From Apiospora phragmitis (taxonomy: Eukaryota; Ascomycota; Sordariomycetes; Amphisphaeriales; Apiosporaceae), in NCBI GenBank assembly GCA_038363925.1, contig JAQQWL010000006.1:3700501-3764500 (forward strand): DNA of 64,000 bases. Reading direction: 5' to 3'. Positions 24,849-35,717 of the stretch are shown in pieces. The position numbers and the translations under genes were made by a program. Each line of letters starts with the position of its first letter. Position 1 is the first letter of the stretch. The notes beneath the pieces are model-generated. The model was not told the DNA's origin. It worked only from the letters and a program-made list of their open reading frames with translations, and searched no databases.

Positions 24849-25065
24849 GGCATATGGCAATTGACCATTGATGCATTTGGTTGTGCTCCGGTGGTTTATT
24901 GATGGATGACGCGACTCGGTAGTTTTTAGGTGCTTAAAAGCAAGTATGTATGTCATTCGTGGGGTCCCTCGTCCCTCTAATTGATTCACCCCACTTGGTC
25001 CCTGTGGCCTCTCCCCAGAATACCGCATGGAAGGTGGCTTGACTTACGAAAATATCGCCAGGAAT

Positions 25066-26027
25066 TCAGAAAATCAAACATTCTGCTAAATATTTACAAA
25101 GGAGCCCCTGAATGCTCCGTGTATAGTGTCGATTGACGTACGGCAAGTTATTAGTTAAGTATCCTTCATGTGAGATGCTCGTAGGCGGCCATGGTAGACA
25201 GATATAGCGTGTCTCCCCGGAATCCGGTGTGGACAGGTTGAAGAATATGGTGGCACGCATACCGTTGCTGCCGTTATTGTGCAAGGCCAGTAGCCTCTCA
25301 CTGCCCGTCACAGAAGCAGAAAGACAAAGATTGTCAGGAGAACATAGGAAGGCATGCACCTCATAGCTCATATCACTGCCATTTGGCACCACTGGCACAT
25401 TCGACTTTGAGCCTATAAGTAGCGTCAAAGAGTGTTATATTACGACTACTCAAACATAATACAATCTCAAACTGATTTCGGTATATTTCAATGCTCAGCT
25501 CTAACAACCTTAAGGATAAAGAGGTATAACATCTCATTACTGGTATACGTTTGAGTCTACTCTTCGAAAACCGACACTTCTAGTCGCAGGAAACAGTCCA
25601 AGGACATCCAAAACCCCCAAGGCTTTATTGAGCAACCTTTAACTGTCCCGATGTAGTTCACCATTCGGTGCGGACTAGTCCAAATCTGCCCCTGACTTCA
25701 ACACTGTACGTGTAAGTCGACAACAAGTGTAGGTGTGGCGGATCACCAGCAATACGTGCAAGTTCTGTGCTTCTGAGCATCCTCCCACCAGGAGTATGCT
25801 CACCATTACGCGCGAAAGGCGCTTTCAGAATCACTGTTTCCCTGCCTATGCCCCATCTCATCTATCACAGCAACCACAGACGCAGCGATAAGAGATACTG
25901 TTCCAAATCGTTAGTCACGTTTATAGCACAATAAACCTCTCCGAGTTGGATGCTTACACATGACCAAAGCCACTACAAACACAACCGCTATCCGATGCTT
26001 CAACGTTGCTTCTTGATGCGAAAACAT
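25066..26027 (-). CDS. Possible small multi-exon gene with a membrane segment
   Basis: A weak candidate. An ATG at 26027 opens exon 26027-25958, which joins through a plausible 60-base GTAAGC intron to exon sequence at 25897, giving a continuous hydrophobic helix (RIAVVFVVALVM then LSLIAASVVAVIDEM). That frame then meets TAA at 25806-25808 unless another intron removes it. Separately, 25412-25066 minus follows an acceptor-like site and encodes protein-like sequence with a regular alternation (LCLSASVTGSERLLALHNNG). It resembles a secreted beta-strand domain such as those of fungal lectins, but I cannot confirm that. The two pieces may belong to one membrane-anchored protein, or neither may be real. 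Internal exon limits are not resolved. Confidence 0.3.
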
Positions 26028-26501
26028 GTCTCCGTCGTTTCTTCGTAGGGGTCATCCGAAAAGCATACTGACGAATATACGAGTACTCTATAACAGGCGC
26101 GGTGAAGAGATGGATGATGAGACCGCCCACAAATTCGAACTTTCACGGCTCAGTATATATGATGGCGCTGGGCAGCATTCATCGTTACCCCATAAAGCCA
26201 TGTCCTTGCTGGCCGAGTTTGTTGATGTGCGGTTTGCACCTTGGCAGGTCATCTGACGAAGGCCGCGAACAACCGTGCCTGTCCGACAGCAAACTCGAGA
26301 TGTCAATCTGGAGCGGCAACTCCGAGATAAGTTGCGCCCTCAACAAAATTTAGACTAGTCTGTTCAGCAACAGTTCATCCCTGGGCAACAAACATCAGCT
26401 GACAGCGATGTTGTTAGCTAAGGAGGGCCTTATGGGAGCCTCAGGAAAGACCTTTCCATCGTGGATGAGCGAAATGGACCACATTCTGGCAAGAGGTAAC
26501 A
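26028..26501. other. Intergenic, no gene seen
   Basis: A stretch of about 470 bases between the candidate at 25066-26027 and the NLR stop codon. Short plus-strand frames (26026-26353) are not supported by any domain or splice pattern. Confidence 0.4.
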
Positions 26502-29490
26502 TCAAGAACTTCGCGATGGACTGCCTGATTCCTCAGTACCACCCACTTCAACCTCAATTCGGACCTTTGCACGCTTGTGGGGATAACCTGATATTTTTTG
26601 AGGTTCGGAATCCTCGGAATCATTGTTATCTTCAAAAGGGCGCTTCTCAATCTTCTGTCTGCTTGTTTGAATCACCTGAATATGACCTTGTCGTATCACT
26701 GTCACTATGTCGGTAAGCCCCCGGCTAAGCAGCTCATTGATGATCTTGGACAGCTCATTTTGAGATCTATCAAGATCAGCGCCAGCTTTTATGAATAGCC
26801 TCGTGATCTCTACTGCTTCTTCTAACGGGGAAGAATAGGCGCTATGGTTCAGCCAGTTCATCCATGGCGTTATGATGAACGAACCTTCCACAGCGAATCG
26901 TGCATTTGGGTTGGCGCCTTTATCCAGCAGCAGTCGCACCATGTAAGGCGATAAATCCAAAGAAAATGATTTATACGCATTTGTGTACGGCTTATCAGTT
27001 GCGTGGTATAATAGTGGAAATGTTTCTTCCATCGCATTGAGCGAGCCTTTGGACGCCCAAAACTCAACGACCTTGTCCATGCCGAGCTCAATGGCGAGCG
27101 CGAGCGAAAGATACATCACGCTGCTTTTTGAATATTCTCCTCTCCCGTAGAACCGCTCCCGGCAGCTAATTTCCATTGCAACTTGCAGCGTAAAGCTGGA
27201 GAACTCCAACAAAATGGCAACTGCCGCTGTGCAGAAGGCATGACCGACCTTCCTGACGCGAAGCAACATTTCCTCTCGAAAGGCGACTGATTTGACCCAT
27301 CTCACTGTACGATTTCTGATAGTCGATATGATGTTGCAGGTCCGTGTTCCCAAACGAAAGCTGTAACAGATGAAAACGCATTCTGGCTAGAATAACGTTG
27401 GTATCAAAATTGCTGTCTGTGATCTGCAAAACTCCGAGACTCCAAATTCCTGGGCTGTTGAGGAAATCGAAGACACTCCTATGCATGAATTCAACTTTGG
27501 AGTCGACTTTGGGGTCAATCAGGAGTTTTCCAGTCTGGCCAATATGGCCACAAAAGCAGTAATCGGCAGGAATATGGGCCAACCGGATCTCCAATAATCC
27601 ACAGCACCTACTTCGTAGACGGGCTTCCAGGACTTCGCACTTCATCCTTCGTTGGGCGAGTGATAATGGTGCGAACTCGTGACACTTCTCCATACCAAGC
27701 TCATATTCGTCTGCCAAGGCAAGCCCGATGGTGTACATTTCTTTGTCATCGCTTGAAATAACGGTTGGTGAGCGCTTTGGAGTTCCTGCAGCTAGGGACA
27801 CCTGATTTTCGCAACATATACGAAGCAACTTTGCAGCTTGCTCACGGTAGCGGGGCTCAATCCTCTTGAGGATATGCTCGAACAACTGCTCAAGCTCTGG
27901 GGGCAGCGATTTGACGCGATTCCGAAGCTCTCCTGGGTTATCAAAGGCCGTAAATCCTTCAAGCAAAGAACGACAAGCGAGAACCACCCATGGGAAGACG
28001 CCAGAAGATTTTTTGACCACATCCAGCATAATTTCGTCAGTGCCAACAGGGTCCATAGACCTCAGACTCCGAAGGTAAGGATGGCGGCCAATCGTATCAT
28101 CCACGTATGCTTTGATATCAGGGAGGGTCAAATCCTGAAGTTGGAGATGCTTCTTCATCGAGAAAGCTTGGTGACACGCCGGAATCGGCCGGCTGGAAAC
28201 GAGAACTTTGATATTGCGGTTAGAGGCGAGGTCTTTGATGAACTGAACTCCGTCTATGGGATTCCCAAAGTACTCGTCAAGGCCGTCAATGAAGAAGCAT
28301 ATCTTGATCTTCATAGTGGAATTCGTCAATCCAGTGAAGGCATTGCGCATTTCAGCCAGACTCGGAATATCGATGAAGGACCCGTTATCTCTGTTCGCAT
28401 CGCGCCACATCCCGGGTAGGAGGCTCGGTATCAGTGTAGGGTCTTCCGCGAGGATGCAGTAGAGCAGGCCTCTCAGTAAGCCTTCGTGGGTCTTCTGCTC
28501 CGGCGTCCTGAGCAGCCAGAAAAAAAGTCCGGCGTAATGAGCCGCTCCCCCTTGCCCATTGCCGTAAGAGCTGGTGGACTCGCGCATGCTTGAAGAGAAA
28601 CTTCATGAGAGTCGACTTTCCGCTTCCCGGCTTCCCATATAACCAATAAATGTCAGAGCCCTTTTCAAGCCACTCGGGAAGACTGTCCCATGGTACTTCC
28701 GTACCACTTGGCTTCAACGCCCACCGCAGTGTCTGAGGATGAGCTTCAGCCACGTTATTTCTCCTGTCATCAATCACGCGATACCACAGGCTTTCGAGCA
28801 CACGCTTCCGACATCGTCTCGTCAAATCCTCTGCTGCTACATTTGCTATGGATGTTTTGGAACTCTTCGCTGCTTGCCGTGCGAGTTGTATTTGGCGCAT
28901 GTCTTGGATTCCTGTCAAGTCAGAGTGCATCATTGTGCGCAAGAGATCTCCCCTGGAGGAATGACAGCATTGAGCTTGCTGACCAAACCCGACAGCTGTC
29001 GGATCAAGGCCTCAAACTTTTCCTTGTTCCGAACCACCCAGAAGAATCTTTTGGCGACAGATGTTTCCTTTTGCCTCTTCCCCGTCCCTATTTTCAGGCT
29101 CTCGAACTGTCGGAGGAACTCTTGCATGCGCACATTGCTAATAGCGGGCACTGAGATCACCAAGCTCTGGCTGTTATCGACCTTGTCTACTCCATAGCGC
29201 TGTTGCAGGTCGCTGCCTTTGCTGAGGAGAATACGGATGTTGCCGAGGATTCTGGAGATGACCCGATGCGTGACAGGGTCATCGAGGCGCCGGTCGTGAC
29301 TGTCATACAACAGCCGTACACGCTCGGCCTATTGCAGCAGCAGCAATTTCTCGATATCGAGCATGGTTTCGAGGATCTCGCGGTCATCGCCGAGTGACTT
29401 CGCGGCCGAGATGTAGGAGAAGACGTCGAGGGTGTCTTTGAACAGGCTGACAAGGGCGATTGCCCTTATTGCGAGACCGGCTACCTCCAT
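26502..29490 (-). pseudogene. HeLo-NACHT-ankyrin NLR-type receptor with in-frame stop and three frame breaks
   Basis: Fungal NLR (STAND) proteins couple a recognition region to a cell-death effector and act in heterokaryon incompatibility and probably immunity. The N-terminus (about residues 1-190) is a HeLo domain (MEVAGLAIRAIALVSLF, AKSLGDDREILETMLDIEK). It is followed by a NACHT-type NTPase with P-loop GKPGSGKST (near 28620-28645) and Walker B CFFIDGLDEY (near 28275-28305), then a helical arm and degenerate ankyrin-like repeats (VRLLLDKGANPNARF, TRLFIKAGADLD). An in-frame TAG sits at 29329-29331, where HeLo proteins usually have Trp. Frame switches occur near 28930 (missing base), in the seven-A run 28520-28526 (extra) and near 27307 (extra). 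Allowing for these, the length is 995 residues. Because neighbouring essential genes have similar indels, only the stop is good evidence of inactivation. The final ankyrin part is weakly conserved. Confidence 0.82.
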
Positions 29491-29919
29491 GAGGTCTTTC
29501 TTGGGCTGTGGTGAATGACGTAGCACGTAGTAGTAGAGCAAATCAATTCTGGAACATAAATAGGGACAGTGGAATTGCTATTGGCCACCAAATCGCTTCG
29601 ATTTTATAATGTTGCTGTGAACGAGGCAGTCTCAAGGCAAAGCTGTGAGCCTAACGGGGCTTAGCAGACACCTTGTCCCGTGTCGGGATACATGCACGTT
29701 TACTAAGGTAGGTATGATTGCCAAATTACATGCAATATCATTTTGGTAAGTATTTTTGTTTGGTTCATTCTATTGGTTGTATGCAGGTTGTCTTTCAACG
29801 CTATTCAATACCCCTGCTCGCACATGTTTGGCGGACATGACATAGCTTCCTTCAATCGTGCTCTTGTACATCCAATGTTTGAAAGGGGTCTGGCTGGATA
29901 AGTTTACCAATAAACTGAT
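29491..29919. other. Intergenic between NLR and P450
   Basis: About 430 bases, containing the NLR promoter and the P450 3' region. Nothing else is visible. Confidence 0.5.
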
Positions 29920-31578
29920 CTATCCCAAGGATGCCCGCTTCTCGAGCTTGATATCCAAGTTCTCGTAGTAGGTGATGCCGCCCTTGTAGATATACTCGCC
30001 CTTGTTCACGACGGTGGGCCGGAAGGTGCGGAAGAACTGCAGGGGCGCCTTGTACAGCTCCATGCTGGCGATCTCGCGGCCGAGGCAGACGCGGGCGCCG
30101 TAGCCGAAGGCCATGTTGTACTTGTTGTACTCCTTGGCGCGCTCGGGGTCCTCGAGCCAGCGCTCGGGGCGGAACGTCTCGGCGTCGTCGCCGTAGATGC
30201 GCGGGTCGCGGTGCACGATCCAGGGGTTGCACGTCACCTCCATGCCCTCGGGCACGAAGCGGCCGAACAGGTCGAGGCCGCTGGGGGGCGCCAGCCGCGG
30301 GAAGATGTTGGGCGCCGACGGGTGGAGCCGCATCGACTCCTTGACCACCGCGATGTAGTAGGGGCAGTGCTGCGTCACCTCCTCGTACTGCGGTATGGCC
30401 GACAGCTTCCCCGCGCGCGTGGCGGCGTCCAGCTCCGCCATCAGCTTGTCGTAGACGGCCGGGTGCGACATGATCTCGCGCATCAGCGCCTGGAAAGCGG
30501 TCCCGTGGTGTCGGCGCCGGCCATAAGCACGAGCAGGATTTCGGCTCGGATATTCGAGATCCAGAGGCTCTCCCATGTCATCGCGCGCTTCGATGAAACT
30601 AGATAGCGACCGGTATTAGCTTTTGTCTATGACACGTTTGTAATACGTCCGTAGGATAGGGGCACCTACGTTTGCAATAAATCGATCCGTCCATCTGTCT
30701 TTTCGGCCTCGATATCCGCATACCGCTTCGCGATCAGCTTGTCGCGGAACCTCATCAAGGTACCGATACCACTATCTTGCTCGGGGCTGGCGACTAGGTA
30801 TTTTCCTAAGAAGGTGCTCTTCACCCAGTTGGTGAAGGGGTACAGACGGGCCATAATACCGAACGGCACCAAGCCATCATGGAACCCCTGATTAAGCCGC
30901 CAACGTCGGTTTCCTGGTCGATGAAACCGAACGGCGCACCAAACCCGACTTCGCTGATGACGTCGTAGGCCATGTAGACAGCCCAATTGGCAAAATCGCA
31001 CTTCTTGCCTGTCTGGGCGAACAGGATGTCGAGCTTGTTGATCCATTTTGTAATGTTGGTGTCAATGAGCGGCTCCATACGCTTGATGTTACTGAAGCTG
31101 TAGGGTCCTGCGGCGATCTTGCGGAAATAGGAATGAGTTTTATGGTCCTGCATGTTGAACATGGACTCAGTCTCGCCAAAGCTGCCGGTGATATAGTGTT
31201 TTGATTTGTCGGCATGACGACTGTAGATGGTGGGCAGCTTGGTAGCATCCGACACAATGAGCAAGGAAGGTGTTATCCGCACGACCGGGCCTAAGGGGAC
31301 AGGAGATATCAGCATACAATGATCTCTGGGAATCTTGCTGGCAGGAAAGGTGGTAAGAGGCACATACCATGTTTCTTGTGCAGAGCCTGAACGACTTCAC
31401 ATTCGTTCGCTTTCACATTGTGGTAGGTGAGCCAGAGGCGAGTGACACCTGCCCAGAAGGGGCCGGGGAATTTGGCCAGAGGATGGAAGAAGTGGTTGTA
31501 CACGACCTGGTAGACAACCTTGGATAGAACATACACTACGCCCAGGAGGACGAAGTTGACAAAGCTCAGCAGCGCCAT
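29920..31578 (-). CDS. Cytochrome P450 monooxygenase (three frame breaks)
   Basis: A haem-thiolate monooxygenase, probably ER-bound. The N-terminus is a hydrophobic anchor (LLSFVNFVLLGVVYVLSKVV) followed by the proline-rich hinge HPLAKFPGPFW. Downstream are ExxR in KESMR, a PERF-like ETFRPERW, and the haem motif FGYGARVCLG, matching FxxGxxxCxG with the cysteine ligand. Exons: 31578-31368, 31290-30670 and 30598-29920. Three frame switches are needed: at the four-C run 30885-30888 (missing base) and a compensating pair, near 30548 (extra) and near 30502-30504 (missing). The 45-base stretch between the pair encodes the I-helix motif AGADTT in the alternative frame only, so the shift is real in this sequence. 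Adjusted length 503 residues, normal. The general pattern resembles pisatin demethylase/benzoate hydroxylase-type P450s; the substrate is unknown. No PKS, NRPS or terpene synthase adjoins it. Confidence 0.88.
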
Positions 31579-32733
31579 TGTGAGCCAATGATATTAAACA
31601 CGAAGATACTTACGAGGGATGGTCGCTGTCTAACATCACCCGGGGCGCGGAGACTATATCAGGAGCTACCTACCCCCCGAAGTTGAGCATAGCGGAACGG
31701 GCTTCGAGAGTACAGCGTGTAATAGATATCAGGATCAACACTGAACTTTTGCACCGCATAATAGTTTGATCCATGCCATTCATCTCCATGCAACCGATGG
31801 ACCCCACTGTGTATTGGCATCTCGCGTGGATGCTTCACCCTGATACATACCTAACTATGAACCATAGCAGGCTAGCAGCTTTGGTTCTGGCTTGTCTTTT
31901 TTGTGCCGCCAAAGGCCAATCGTAGAGACACCCCCGCAGATTGCGATGTAGCAAGGTGCGAGCGAACCTAGCGAAGGACGAATATGAAGGTGCATGCATA
32001 GTGGCATGATGTGTTCGGCATGACTTCCAGTTCAGGATGAGAGATCAGCGGCCGGAAAGGGGAGATCCACCGGCTCCCACTATCCCTTGTCCCCCGGTGC
32101 CCGGGTGTCTGTCCCATGCCCTTGTTGCCAAGCATTATACTCCGTACCGAGGACGGAGTCTCGGGTTCGGCAGATTGATCAAAGGTGTGGTGGTATGACG
32201 GTGCGGCGTAGAACCTACGGGCTAATGAGCTACAAACTGGACTATTCGTCGCTGCTCGGTAAGATATTGTGAAAGCATCTCAACCGTTCCTGTCCTCGAT
32301 AGAGAGGGACATACCCTCCGTAATGCAATACTTACTTTATGTATCAGGCTCGGAGATTTTCGTAGTTTAGTAAGACCTAACCTTGGTTGGACTTACTAGC
32401 GAGCCTTATGAGGTACTTTTAGAAACCTGGATGTAAAGTGTGGGTGCTGGGGCACGATCTATTTTTTTTGTTCCTAGCACCTACATATAGGGCCTACCCC
32501 TATTAACAGATGAGACTCGGGCATCGAATATTTATGCGTTTTCCCCAATATATCTACTTAAGGGCTCACACATAACCTTTTATGGGGCTCCAGAATTGGT
32601 GCATTTTCCCACCCAAAAGGCACCAATTCTACACCACTGCATACAGCACCGCCAACAGCGCCGCTAACAACACTAATTGCGATGAGATTAATCGCGATAA
32701 CCCATGTGACCGTATTAAATAGTACTGTTAGTA

Positions 32734-32793
32734 GTGGTACTATATGTAGTGCTATATGTGGTACTATATATAGTATTATATATAGTGCTATAT
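32734..32793. repeat. Five-unit, 12-base tandem repeat in AT-rich DNA
   Basis: Five consecutive 12-base units of the form (G/A)T(A/G)(G)T(G/A)(C/T)TATAT can be aligned without gaps from 32734 to 32793: GTGGTACTATAT, GTAGTGCTATAT, GTGGTACTATAT, ATAGTATTATAT, ATAGTGCTATAT. They are followed by AT dinucleotides and a nine-G run at 32821-32829. Low-complexity expansion is the likely origin. Confidence 0.8.
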
Positions 32794-33072
32794 ATATATA
32801 GTGGTGCGGGTAGTGGTTGAGGGGGGGGGCAAGGCCTATTAACATTAAAAAGGTTAGATTTTATACTTAAAATTAGCGTGTACAGGGGTGTACAAAGACT
32901 CGGAACCCCTCTGTATAGACCCTTGTAATTAGATATTTTTAGAAAGCAAATTTATTATCTATTTTATCTATTAATACACCAAAATCAGCGCTGACGGCCA
33001 AAAAATATGCATTAACACCAACATATCTACTTTCCCCCATATCTACTAACAGGGGTATGACCTGTAGAGCAC

Positions 33073-33096
33073 CCGCAATGCTAACCGCAATGCTAA
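33073..33096. repeat. Two-unit, 12-base tandem repeat
   Basis: CCGCAATGCTAA occurs twice in direct succession (33073-33084 and 33085-33096), followed by CCGC. It is the second 12-base period repeat in this gene-poor interval. Confidence 0.75.
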
Positions 33097-34004
33097 CCGC
33101 TCCCGTCCCGAGCCGTTATGACCAGCCCTGCGAGTCCTGTGAGACCAGCGTTTGCTTTATTGGGGCCGGAAGCCGGAGTGTTTTTGACTGAGGTCCCCTC
33201 TCATGAGTTCATCAGTGGGCTGACGCATTGACTGATGATCGGTTGAACTTGTCTGAATGTCATCAATGCCTGGCAATGGCATGCTTCGTTTTTTTGGCGT
33301 TTACCTCAAGTACATACATGCATCAATTGTAGGTACATGTAGCTGTTGATTTCCTGGAACGCTCCGGGATCTTGACCAATTGGGGTGAGTTATTACTTCT
33401 TCGGCTCAAGTGGCAGCTGCAACTGTAACGGTCTGCAGGGGTTTTTCTGTTTTCGGGTATCGCTCACGCTAACGATGCGTGCACACGAGGCGAAGATGTT
33501 TTGGAAATTCTAGCGAAGCACGAAGCGAGCCATTACAAGACGCCACATATGATACCGCTGGTCGATCCTCCTCAACGTTCTGCTCAATGGGCAGATGGAG
33601 AGACTAGTATGGTTTCGATTGGTTACTAACTGACTAAACATCCTTGATTTATGTAGATTCTACGTGTGTAGTAGCCCTGCTTGTATGAAATAATAGCTGA
33701 TAGCCTGGACGTTTCGCTAACAGCTTCTTATTCTCAGTCAAGAAGGCTAGCTACAGTCCACCCCTAGCGAAAACCCTGGGGGCCACTGCCTTGGGTGCCT
33801 TCGCCTCTCTTGTGCTTCCGTATAATCCTCGAACCAGCAAACGCGAATCCACTTTTACTATAACTGAGCCGGGCTAGCTTTATCCTGATATCCCCTCGGG
33901 TGTCTGCGACAAATCTGCAAACTCTATGTGGCATGAGGAAAATCCTGGTAACATGGGGGCCCCTAGGTTACTGCTCTCTGTGACTTCTATGGCCTTTCAG
34001 CACT

Positions 34005-34213
34005 CAGGTGTCAGGCCATTGTCAGGCCGGTCATCGACACAGGTGACGGGCACTGACCTAGGAGGATATGATGATGTTCAAAAGCTGCATCCATATAAGC
34101 AGGCATCTCGCTTAGCACCTAGCTCCTATGCGCGGCCGTCGCATGTGAGAGAGACCCCTGGGAGGCTGCATACAAATGACGTCCGCTAGAGCCGTCAACC
34201 CAGGTGTCAGGCC
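34005..34213. repeat. Dispersed 13-base direct repeat
   Basis: CAGGTGTCAGGCC is present at 34005-34017 and again at 34201-34213. A 13-base match 196 bases apart is suggestive of a duplicated segment, but flanking similarity is weak. Confidence 0.5.
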
Positions 34214-35717
34214 TCTGGGCAAGCTGGCAAGACATCTGTCAACTGCCCAGCAACCAGGCGATCGGATAACCGAGCAGACTGCTGAACAGGCCTCTGTTCC
34301 ACTGTCGGGCATTGCCCACTTCAGTTTAGCATTGCTACTTTGCTCGGTTGGGAACCAAACAAACCGGAATCGTGGAACCTCCAACAAACTCGGATCAAGG
34401 AGCGTCACCGCGCATCCGGCTGTCGCTCTTGTTTCGCAGGCCGGCCTTTCCCCGACACCACCTTGCTGATTGGCGCCACTATATTATGCACATACGTAAC
34501 ACCAGAGCAGGGCTCAAGTCGCTCTATACTCTGGAAGACTAGCATTGGGCAGCCTAGGAACATTACCCCCACTCGGGGTCGAACCGTCTCGGGCAATCAT
34601 ATACGAATGAGGGAGAGGTTGAGTCATGGAAAACAGTAAGACGTTCCGCACGAGATACCTATTTGCACTACACACACGAAAACAGACACCAAGATCAGAG
34701 CCTCCGAGCTCTGCTTCTCTTGGTAACTGGAGCATCATCGCCTTATAGGTGGCTCTCGATGGAGCTTGCGATATTGCCAGAAATTACGAAGGCTCTAGGC
34801 TCTTGGAGATGGCGTATCGATTAACCCCGATCTCCTAAGAGCATCAAAGCATCCATGTCTACGCACACTACGTTCACATTGAGGTCCAGTAAACTCCGCC
34901 GCCAAATTACCAGGGTTACTCTGAGGCAATGGCAGGGCAAGTCCAGATGCTTATGTCCCATACCAATTCGAAAGTCTGTTCTGTGCCATAGGTAAACTAG
35001 GGCTTCCAGCAGGACCCCTGAGACTTATCTCGAAACGTAGTCAGTCGATACATTCTAGAACAAGGTAATTAATATCCGAAGACCTTAGTCTCTATAAACC
35101 TAGGCGGTACTATTTACGCTGTGGCTAGATGTACGGACCGATTCGGGCCCTGAGGAGCAGGGAAGGGGCGGTACCACTTGGCTAGGTAGATATGTATCTC
35201 TATACCGAAAACCATCTCGTCTATATAGCGGAGGTACCCGGGGCACCCCCGGGAACCATTAACTCTACCTTGTATACGTTACAGCAGTGACTGAAGAGTT
35301 TTGGCACAGAGTTACCCGAGTGGATCGCCATCAATGCTCGCTCTATTCAATCTGTAGATACATTCCCCCTGATTCTTAGAACACACCCCGGATCATTGTC
35401 GACCAATCGACCGACGGCAATCTAACGAGAGGAAAATCAGGAAGAAGCCGGCTGTCGAGACAGGGCAAAGGGTCAAGGGGGGCAAAGACTATAAGCGGGG
35501 AGTAGCGGCATCAAGGCTTGATGCCCCTTCCCATTAACCCCTTCTCTCGTCTGTTGTGGTCCTCTTAAGACTTCACTAGTTTTTTATTTTGATATACAAG
35601 CATAGGACTTGCTCCGGCTCGAGTGTCTCGCCTGCCCACACGCACAACATATATTGCTCTCTTATCTTGGTTGTAGACAACCAAGCTGGAGGAGGAACTC
35701 CTCAACTCACCTTGACA

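Larger units (their letters stand above)
31579..35717. other. 4.1 kb gene-poor interval with AT-rich repeat core
   Basis: No gene is visible between the P450 start and the rhodopsin-domain gene. The left 0.9 kb is ordinary intergenic sequence. From about 32450 to 33060 the base composition becomes AT-rich and includes two 12-base tandem arrays. From about 33100 to 35600 there is moderately GC-rich unique sequence with short duplicated motifs and no domain-bearing frame. The region may be an old, eroded transposon insertion or a silenced segment, but I see no intact transposase, reverse transcriptase or terminal repeats. Confidence 0.55.

Noticed and set aside
28385..28942. Separate small gene inside the NLR region
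   Set aside because: The frame contains the NACHT P-loop and joins the other pieces through single-base switches, so it belongs to the same NLR.
34540..34640. Possible tRNA gene on the minus strand
   Set aside because: Only a B-box-like stretch is present; acceptor stem pairing and a correct A box are missing.
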